Origin: an uncultured Christensenellaceae bacterium
GTDB taxonomy: Bacteria; Bacillota_A; Clostridia; Christensenellales; UBA3700
Direction of reading: 5' to 3'
DNA: 11,253 nt
Assembly (NCBI GenBank): GCA_944381335.1
Contig: CALWKT010000052.1
Location: 1 to 11,253, forward strand
The notes below the pieces were generated by a model. That model did no database searches. It had not been told where the DNA came from and saw nothing but the letters and a program-made list of their open reading frames with translations. Every line of letters begins with the position of its first letter. Position 1 is the stretch's first letter. The translations under genes and the position numbers were made by a program. Shown here one piece after another: positions 5,896 to 11,253 of the stretch.

Positions 5896-6838
5896 CGGCA
5901 TAACTCTCCCGGGCGACGCGGTGTTCGCCCCGATAGCCGGGTACAGCGACGTCGGTCTGAGGTCGCTTTGCGCCGAGGCGGGCGCGGGGCTGACCTATAC
6001 CGAGATGGTGTCCGCAAAGGGTCTTATCTACGGCAACGAGCATACCGAGGACTTGTTGCACACGACGGACGCGGAGAAAGTGCGGGCGGTCCAGCTTTTC
6101 GGCAGCGACCCTGAAATACTCGCGAGGGCGGCGGAGAGCAAGGCGCTTGAAAAGTTCGACATAGTGGACATAAATATGGGCTGCCCGGTCAGAAAGATCG
6201 TGTCCAACGGAGAGGGCAGCGCGCTCCTCAAGGATCCGGAATTTGCGGCGAAGATAGTAAAAACGGTGAGAAGATGCGGTAAGCCCGTAACCGTGAAATT
6301 CAGGATAGGTTTTGAAAAAAATTCACGTACCGGTGTTGATTTTATCAGGTATATGCAGGACGCCGGCGCGGCGGCTGTGACCGTTCACGGCAGGACGCGC
6401 GAGCAGTTTTACGAAGGAAAGGCAGACTGGGATTATATTGCTGAGGTCGTGCGCGCGGCGGACGTTCCCGTCATTGCCAACGGCGACGTCTTTTCACGGG
6501 AAGATTATCTGAAGATAAAAGCGCATACGGGTGCGGCGGGAGTCATGATAGCGCGGGGAGCGATGGGCAACCCGCAGATATTTGCAGAGATCACGGGAAA
6601 GGAGTTTCCCTACGCAACGGTCAGAGATATCGTGCTTGAACACGTCGCTATCCTGAGCGGATACCATTCAGACACATACGTGGTGAACAACATGAAAAAG
6701 CACGTGGCGTGTTATTGCAAAGGTCTGCGCGGAGGGAAACAGCTTAAACTGGACGTATATGCGGCAAAGAGCGTCGAGGAACTGATAAGGGCGGTAAAAG
6801 AAAGCCACGCGCTCGACGTTCCGGTCATGAGAGATTAA
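5885..6838 (+). CDS. dusB: tRNA-dihydrouridine synthase (DusB family)
   Basis: This 317-residue FMN enzyme reduces uridine to dihydrouridine in tRNA D-loops using NADPH. It shows the full set of motifs: an FMN-binding start APIAGYSD (15-22, usual APMAGVTD), MVSAKGL, QLFGSDPE, the catalytic cysteine Cys100 in NMGCPVRKI, KFRIG (138-142), VHGRTREQFYEGKADW, VIANGDVFS and MIARGAMGNPQIF. The helical C-terminus keeps MKKH and the Lys/Arg-rich tRNA-contact region. Length is normal for the family. The ATG overlaps mazG by 11 bases, with AAAGG at 5874-5878, so the two are surely cotranscribed. No terminator is visible after the stop. DusB rather than another Dus is judged from the general pattern, with some uncertainty among Dus subfamilies. 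Confidence 0.92.
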   Translation: MKIDGITLPGDAVFAPIAGYSDVGLRSLCAEAGAGLTYTEMVSAKGLIYGNEHTEDLLHTTDAEKVRAVQLFGSDPEILARAAESKALEKFDIVDINMGCPVRKIVSNGEGSALLKDPEFAAKIVKTVRRCGKPVTVKFRIGFEKNSRTGVDFIRYMQDAGAAAVTVHGRTREQFYEGKADWDYIAEVVRAADVPVIANGDVFSREDYLKIKAHTGAAGVMIARGAMGNPQIFAEITGKEFPYATVRDIVLEHVAILSGYHSDTYVVNNMKKHVACYCKGLRGGKQLKLDVYAAKSVEELIRAVKESHALDVPVMRD

Positions 6839-6903
6839 AAGGCGCGGCACGGATTTTCGTTACGCTCGCGCAATATGCGCATAAAAGAAAAAGGAGAGAC
6901 GGT

Positions 6904-9312
6904 ATGAAAAAGGCGACGTTTTTGCTTGTTGTCGTATTTGTCGTCGCGGCGATGGCGGCATGTCTTTCCGCATGCGAAAAAGCGCCCGAGACCGAGCTTC
7001 CTTCAAAGCCGCAGGAAGGGGAGACGGCGAGCGTCAGGATCAGTTTTTACGTCGACGGTTCGCTTTACGGCATGTCAATATGTTCTGAAGATACGCTTAC
7101 GATGGTGCGGGATCCCGAAAAAGACGGGTATTCTTTCGTCGGCTGGTTTTACGACGAGGAGCTGACTATTCCTTTCGTCGCTGAAGAATTTCTTGCCAAA
7201 GAGGACAAGACGGACGTTTCGCTTTACGCGGCGTGGAACGAGTTGCCGCAGGGCGGAGACGATTTTCCCGAAACCCCGGATGACGGAGGCGGTCAGGAAG
7301 GAGACGGGTCGGACCAGGACGGGTCGGACGGGGACGGACAGGAAGATCAGGACAACCCGGAGCAGGGAGCAAAAGTCCACACCGTGACATTTGTTCTGGA
7401 CGGGGAGACCGTCTCCACGCAAAAGGTGGAGGACGGCAAGAGCGCGCTTCTGCCGCTCGCGTCGTACAAAGCGGAAGGGAACGAACTTTACGCGCTCAAA
7501 ACCGAGGGCGATTACACGGCAGTCACTGAAGACGTGACGGTCACGCTCAGTTACGAGCCGGCGGACGAAGAACAGAAAGGGCTGTTTGCGCTGGGGTTCC
7601 TCACTCTCGAATTCAAGGTGGGGAATTCAAAGCTGTATCTTGCCGACGTTTCGGCGGCGTATCCGTTCGACTGGATCGTCATACCGTCCACGTGGGGCGG
7701 AGTATTTGCGATAGACGGCGTGCTGGACGGAGCTTTCGCCCGTGTGCCGCAGCTGACCTGCGTCAGACTGGGCGATTACTGCACGGACATAGAGTGGGAG
7801 GCGTTTGCAGATCTTCCGCTTCTCAAAACGCTTGAATTTACAGACGGAAACCCGTCTTTTTCCTGCGCCGGGCTTTTCGTCACTGACAAAACGGGCGAGG
7901 AGGCGCTCGCTTACGTCGGTTATGACGGCGGAGAGCTGACCTTCCCGCAGGGGATAAAACGCATTGGAGAAAGAGCTTTCGCAGGCAGCGGATTCACAGG
8001 AGTTTCCCTTCCTTCGGGAGTGATTGAAATAGGAGAGGGCGCGTTCGAAAACTGCGCGGCGCTTACGCATGCTGAACTTCCGTCAGATCTTGCGGAAATA
8101 GGAAAAAGCGCGTTCGAGAACTGCGTCGCGCTTGAAAACATTGTGATCCCGGAAGGGGTCGTCCTGATCGGAGAGCGCGCGTTCGCGGGATGTTCATCTG
8201 CAAAAACCGTATATTACAACGCCGTCAACGCTCAGGCGCTCATTTCTGACAATTGCGTCTTTGACGGCGCAGGTTCGCTCGGAGGGCTTACCCTCGTGAC
8301 GGGAGAAAACGTCCGGGTCCTGCCGCCCAGACTTTTTGACGCGACAGGCGCGGGAGAGGTATATCTGACGGGCGTGGACTTCAGCCTGAGCGGCGGTCTG
8401 ACGACTGTGGGAGCTCAGGCTTTTGCCGGCACCGCGATAAAAACGCTCGTGATCCCTCAGTCGGTAGTCACGCTTTCCGCAAAAGCGTTCGAGGACTGCG
8501 CGCAGCTCGAAAGGGTGGAATACCGCGCGCAGAGCGCGCAGTCGCAGGGGATCAGCGGGACGGCTTTTTCCGGCGCGGGAGCCGAAGGTTCGGTTTTTGT
8601 TGTTGGCAAAGAAGTTGAACGCGTTCCCGATTATCTTCTTTATTCGATCGACGGCAGCGTGAAATTTTCTTCGCTTTCGTTTGAGGACGGCGCGCTTGAG
8701 AGCATAGGCGTTTCAGCGTTTGCAAAGAGCGCTTTCGGCGGAGAGGTTGCGATCCCGGCAACGGTGACGGAGATAGGCTACGGAGCGTTTTCCGAAACAG
8801 GCGTGACTGCATTTATCGTATCGGAAGGAAGCGAAAGTTTTATATCGGAAGGCGACGTTCTCTATTCTGCCGACAAGTCCGTTCTCGTCGCTTATCCGAC
8901 GGGTAAAAGACAGGCTTCGTTTGCGACGGGAGAAGAAATTGCGGAGATCGCGGCGTACGCGTTTGCCGGTGCGGTTTATCTTGAAGAAGTGCAGATTTCC
9001 TGCGCCCGTGTAGGAGAATTCGCATTTTTGAATTGCTCGCAACTTGCAGAGGCAGGCTTGTCTGAGGGTGTGGAGGAGATCTTGACCGGGGCGTTTGCGA
9101 ACTGTACGGCATTGAGTTCTCTCGTCTGTCCGTCTTCGCTAAGGAAGATTGGCGAAAACGCGTTCATGTACTGCGGAGCGCTTTCCGTTGTCGGACTCAA
9201 CGAGGGCTTGGCGGAGATAGGAAGCAGGGCGTTCGCATACTGCGGCTCGCTTGGCGAAGTGGCGATCCCGTCAACTGTGACATCGCTCGGAGACGACGTT
9301 TTCGTCAAATGA
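6904..9312 (+). CDS. Surface lipoprotein with Listeria-Bacteroides repeat and BspA-type LRRs
   Basis: The 802-residue protein is predicted to be exported and lipid-anchored. MKK, a hydrophobic stretch and the lipobox LSAC put the lipidated cysteine at residue 24 (an alternative is MAAC, Cys20). Residues about 42-112 form a Listeria-Bacteroides repeat (GYSFVGWFYDEEL then VSLYAAW). Residues 118-157 are an acidic Asp/Gly/Glu/Gln linker. Residues about 159-219 form a second beta domain of the same type (VTFVLDGETVSTQKVEDGKS). From about 260 to the end run roughly a dozen BspA/LRR_5 repeats of the form (I/L)xxIGxxAFxxCxxL, such as IGEGAFENCAALTHAELP and IGENAFMYCGALSVV, with two interrupting segments (near 319-345 and 640-665). 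There is no C-terminal wall anchor. AAGGAG at 6891-6896 lies seven bases before ATG. No clear promoter is seen in the 65-base gap, so read-through from dusB is possible. The ligand is unknown; adhesion is the usual suggestion for this family. Confidence 0.9.
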   Translation: MKKATFLLVVVFVVAAMAACLSACEKAPETELPSKPQEGETASVRISFYVDGSLYGMSICSEDTLTMVRDPEKDGYSFVGWFYDEELTIPFVAEEFLAKEDKTDVSLYAAWNELPQGGDDFPETPDDGGGQEGDGSDQDGSDGDGQEDQDNPEQGAKVHTVTFVLDGETVSTQKVEDGKSALLPLASYKAEGNELYALKTEGDYTAVTEDVTVTLSYEPADEEQKGLFALGFLTLEFKVGNSKLYLADVSAAYPFDWIVIPSTWGGVFAIDGVLDGAFARVPQLTCVRLGDYCTDIEWEAFADLPLLKTLEFTDGNPSFSCAGLFVTDKTGEEALAYVGYDGGELTFPQGIKRIGERAFAGSGFTGVSLPSGVIEIGEGAFENCAALTHAELPSDLAEIGKSAFENCVALENIVIPEGVVLIGERAFAGCSSAKTVYYNAVNAQALISDNCVFDGAGSLGGLTLVTGENVRVLPPRLFDATGAGEVYLTGVDFSLSGGLTTVGAQAFAGTAIKTLVIPQSVVTLSAKAFEDCAQLERVEYRAQSAQSQGISGTAFSGAGAEGSVFVVGKEVERVPDYLLYSIDGSVKFSSLSFEDGALESIGVSAFAKSAFGGEVAIPATVTEIGYGAFSETGVTAFIVSEGSESFISEGDVLYSADKSVLVAYPTGKRQASFATGEEIAEIAAYAFAGAVYLEEVQISCARVGEFAFLNCSQLAEAGLSEGVEEILTGAFANCTALSSLVCPSSLRKIGENAFMYCGALSVVGLNEGLAEIGSRAFAYCGSLGEVAIPSTVTSLGDDVFVK

Positions 9313-9339
9313 CGGCGCGCGCGTTACCCGCGCAAAACG

Positions 9340-9368
9340 TTGACTTAAATATCCGCGTGTGCTACAAT
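9340..9368 (+). promoter_or_regulatory. Extended -10 sigma-A promoter of gpmI
   Basis: TTGACT (9340-9345), a 17-base spacer and TACAAT (9363-9368), with TGC (9360-9362) just before the -10 box, make a near-consensus housekeeping promoter. Transcription should start near 9375, about 40 bases before the ATG at 9416. This placement rules out the in-frame upstream start at 9359, which lies inside the promoter. Confidence 0.88.
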
Positions 9369-9415
9369 TACAGCGAAAAAAATTTTGCGCCCGCAAGGGC
9401 AAAAGAGGTATAGAT

Positions 9416-10951
9416 ATGAAATTTACCGGTCTTATCATCATGGACGGCTACGGCATCAACAAGTTCGGCGAAAACAACGCTATTTCGCCCGAGACTTCTC
9501 CCAACGTTCTCGCTATGGAGAAGAAATATCCGTTTACTCAGCTCAACGCGAGCGGTCTCGCGGTCGGTCTCCCCGAAGGGCAGATGGGCAACAGCGAGGT
9601 CGGGCATCTGAATATCGGTGCGGGCAGGATAATCTACCAGGAACTGACCAGGATAACCAAGTCTATCGAGGACGGCGATTTCTTTGAAAATCCCGCGCTC
9701 GTAAACGCTATGGACAGCGCGAAAAAGAACGGCGGGAAGCTTCACGTTATGGGACTTCTTTCCGACGGCGGCGTGCACAGCAATATCAACCACCTTTTCG
9801 CGCTGATAAAGATGGCGAAGCAGCGCGGCCTTTCGCAGGTCTACGTCCACTGTTTTATGGACGGCAGAGACGTTCCTCCCAAGAGCGGCGAAGGTTTTGT
9901 CAAAGAACTGGTCGATTTCATGAAAAAAGAGAATTTCGGCAAGATCGCGACGATCAGCGGCAGATTTTACGCTATGGACAGAGACAACATCTGGGACAGA
10001 GTGGAAAAGGCTTACGCGGCGCTCGCGGACGGCGAGGGCGTGTTCGAGAAAGATCCCGTCGAGGCTATGGAAAACAGCTATAAAAACGGCGTGACCGACG
10101 AATTCGTTGTGCCCGTCGTGATAACGGAGAACGGCGCGCCGGTCGCGACGGTCGACAAAGGCGACAGCGTGATCTTCTTCAACTTCAGACCCGACAGGGC
10201 GAGACAGATCTCAAGGGCGTTCATCATGCCCGAGTTCCCGTCTTTCCCGAGAAAGAAGGGATTCCTTGCTCCCGTTTACGTTTCGTTCACTCAGTACGAC
10301 GTCAAGTTCAACGATTTCCTGGACGTCGCGTTCAGACCCGAGGTTTACGTCAACACGCTGGGCGAGTATCTTTCCAAAAAAGATATCAAACAGTTCAGGA
10401 TCGCGGAAACGCAGAAATACGCTCACGTGACCTTCTTCTTCAACGGCGGCGTTGAGGCGGCAAATCCGGGCGAGGACAGGATCCTGATCGATTCCCCGAA
10501 GATCGCGACCTTCGATATGAAGCCGGAGATGAGCGCGTACGAAGTGTGCGACAGAGCGGTGGAGGAGATTAAGAGCGGCAAGTACGAGGTGATGATCCTG
10601 AACTTCGCCAACTGCGACATGGTGGGTCACACCGGAGTTATGGCAGCGGCTCAGAAGGCGGTCAAGGTCGTCGACGAATGTGTGCAGAAGGTCATCGACG
10701 CGATACTTTCGGTCGGCGGTCAGGCGCTTCTGACGGCAGACCACGGCAATGCGGATTATATGTTTGAGGCGGACGGCACCCCGTTCACCGCGCACACGAC
10801 CAACCCCGTTCCCTTCCTCGTGATCGGCGCGGACGGCGTGAAGGCGCTTGCGGACGGCGGCAAGCTGTGCGACATCGCTCCGACGATGCTCGACGTGATG
10901 GGCGTCGAGATCCCCAAGGAGATGACGGGCAGATCGCTTATCGTAAGATAA
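9416..10951 (+). CDS. gpmI: 2,3-bisphosphoglycerate-independent phosphoglycerate mutase
   Basis: This 511-residue cytoplasmic glycolytic enzyme interconverts 3- and 2-phosphoglycerate through a phosphoserine intermediate and needs two Mn2+ ions. It belongs to the alkaline-phosphatase superfamily. The metal ligand Asp10 sits in IIMDGYG, and the catalytic Ser60 in EGQMGNSEVGHLNIGAG. Substrate and metal motifs follow in the expected order: HCFMDGRDVPPKS, ISGRFYAMDRDNIWDRVEKA, NFRPDRARQ, NFANCDMVGHTG, LTADHGNAD and AHTTNPVPF. Its length equals B. subtilis GpmI (511). AAGAGG at 9403-9408, seven bases before ATG, fixes the start. The gene has its own strong promoter and terminator and so appears to be a single-gene unit, rather than part of the gap-pgk-tpi-gpmI-eno cluster seen in many Firmicutes. 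Confidence 0.97.
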   Translation: MKFTGLIIMDGYGINKFGENNAISPETSPNVLAMEKKYPFTQLNASGLAVGLPEGQMGNSEVGHLNIGAGRIIYQELTRITKSIEDGDFFENPALVNAMDSAKKNGGKLHVMGLLSDGGVHSNINHLFALIKMAKQRGLSQVYVHCFMDGRDVPPKSGEGFVKELVDFMKKENFGKIATISGRFYAMDRDNIWDRVEKAYAALADGEGVFEKDPVEAMENSYKNGVTDEFVVPVVITENGAPVATVDKGDSVIFFNFRPDRARQISRAFIMPEFPSFPRKKGFLAPVYVSFTQYDVKFNDFLDVAFRPEVYVNTLGEYLSKKDIKQFRIAETQKYAHVTFFFNGGVEAANPGEDRILIDSPKIATFDMKPEMSAYEVCDRAVEEIKSGKYEVMILNFANCDMVGHTGVMAAAQKAVKVVDECVQKVIDAILSVGGQALLTADHGNADYMFEADGTPFTAHTTNPVPFLVIGADGVKALADGGKLCDIAPTMLDVMGVEIPKEMTGRSLIVR

Positions 10952-10976
10952 AGAAAAAGGTTTTGCAAATAAAGAG

Positions 10977-11004
10977 AAAAGACGAGGAGAGATCCTCGTT
11001 TTTT
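10977..11004 (+). terminator. Intrinsic terminator after gpmI
   Basis: ACGAGGA (10982-10988) pairs with TCCTCGT (10993-10999) across a GAGA tetraloop. A run of T residues (10999-11004) follows, and A residues before the stem extend the pairing. This is a classic rho-independent terminator 25 bases past the gpmI stop. Confidence 0.92.
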
Positions 11005-11046
11005 ATATACGTAAGTGGCAGAATGTTAAGGAATATCGTCTTTTTA

Positions 11047-11075
11047 TTGCAATCGGGTGCGCCGTATGGTAAAAT
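11047..11075 (+). promoter_or_regulatory. Extended -10 sigma-A promoter for the edge gene
   Basis: TTGCAA (11047-11052), a 17-base spacer and TAAAAT (11070-11075), preceded by TGG (11067-11069), match the same architecture as the gpmI promoter. Transcription should start near 11082, about 30 bases before ATG 11113. Confidence 0.8.
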
Positions 11076-11112
11076 TTATACTGTATTTTCGTCTTTTATG
11101 GAGGAAATCGTC

Positions 11113-11253
11113 ATGACTGAATTTGGAAAAAAAGAGAGTGAAGGCAAAGTCTGCCTGACGTGGACAAGTCTGCCCGACGATATACGGGAAATAACGGTGC
11201 CTGAGGACGTACAAAAGATAGATTGTACTTTTTCGGGTTACAAAAAGCTGAAA
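11113..11253 (+). CDS. LRR-like protein, N-terminal part, cut by window end
   Basis: Only 47 codons are visible and the frame is open at the window edge. GGAGG at 11100-11104, eight bases before ATG 11113, sets the start; an in-frame ATG at 11098 has no site of its own. The protein begins MTEFGKKESEGKVCL with no signal peptide. Residues about 19-47 read IREITVPEDVQKID followed by CTFSGYKKLK, the pattern of a BspA/LRR_5 repeat (IxEIxxPxxVxxI...FxGxxxLK). It is therefore probably another LRR protein, here apparently cytoplasmic or exported by a non-classical route. Full domain content, and whether a membrane anchor follows, lie outside the window. Confidence 0.75.
   Translation, partial: MTEFGKKESEGKVCLTWTSLPDDIREITVPEDVQKIDCTFSGYKKLK

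Noticed and set aside
6839..6903. Dedicated promoter for the LRR lipoprotein
   Set aside because: The best candidate (TTTCGT, 19 bases, CATAAA) has poor boxes and spacing; I could not support it.
9316..9335. Terminator after the LRR lipoprotein
   Set aside because: A short GCGCG/CGCGC stem is possible, but no T-run follows, so there is no support for intrinsic termination.
1..11253. tRNA, rRNA or riboswitch genes
   Set aside because: No cloverleaf, rRNA-like or known riboswitch core was recognised by eye in the gaps; a covariance-model scan would be needed to exclude small RNAs.

Overview
The window looks like chromosomal DNA from an uncultured or gut-type spore-forming Firmicute (class Clostridia; something near Christensenellales is my guess). 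The basis is a SpoVT-type regulator behind a sigma-G-like promoter, a SpoVB-type flippase, the two-part YabN/MazG protein found in Bacillus and Clostridia, and several BspA-like leucine-rich-repeat (LRR) proteins with Listeria-Bacteroides repeat domains. All supported genes lie on the + strand. The taxonomic placement is inference from gene content only.

Layout. Positions 1-910 hold no gene I can support. They contain two different repeat arrays: four copies of a 23-bp dyad spaced mostly 64 bp apart (about 28-255), and a 48-bp minisatellite organised as a 96-bp higher-order repeat (421-713), bracketed by a perfect 11-bp inverted repeat (355-365 and 713-723). A 489-residue protein of unusual make-up follows (911-2380): a phage-baseplate-like N-terminus, a helical linker, a Listeria-Bacteroides repeat and a degenerate LRR-like tail, with no signal peptide.

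Next is a tight cluster, spoVT - spoVB-like - mazG (yabN type) - dusB (2461-6838), in which each gene overlaps the next by 1, 8 and 11 bases. The order spoVT, flippase, yabN/mazG is the same as in Bacillus subtilis. A sigma-G-like promoter sits just before spoVT, so forespore transcription of the whole cluster is plausible, although mazG and dusB have housekeeping roles and may have other promoters I cannot see.

A lipoprotein with Listeria-Bacteroides repeat and many BspA-type LRRs follows (6904-9312). Then comes a complete phosphoglycerate mutase gene, gpmI (9416-10951), with its own extended -10 promoter and intrinsic terminator. At the right edge a further LRR-like gene begins (11113 onward) behind another extended -10 promoter and is cut by the window end. 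The two outer LRR-like proteins lack signal peptides, while the middle one is a clear lipoprotein.

The parts most worth pursuing are the left-hand repeat region with the chimeric baseplate/LRR gene beside it. The rest is recognisable core metabolism, sporulation and surface-protein coding.
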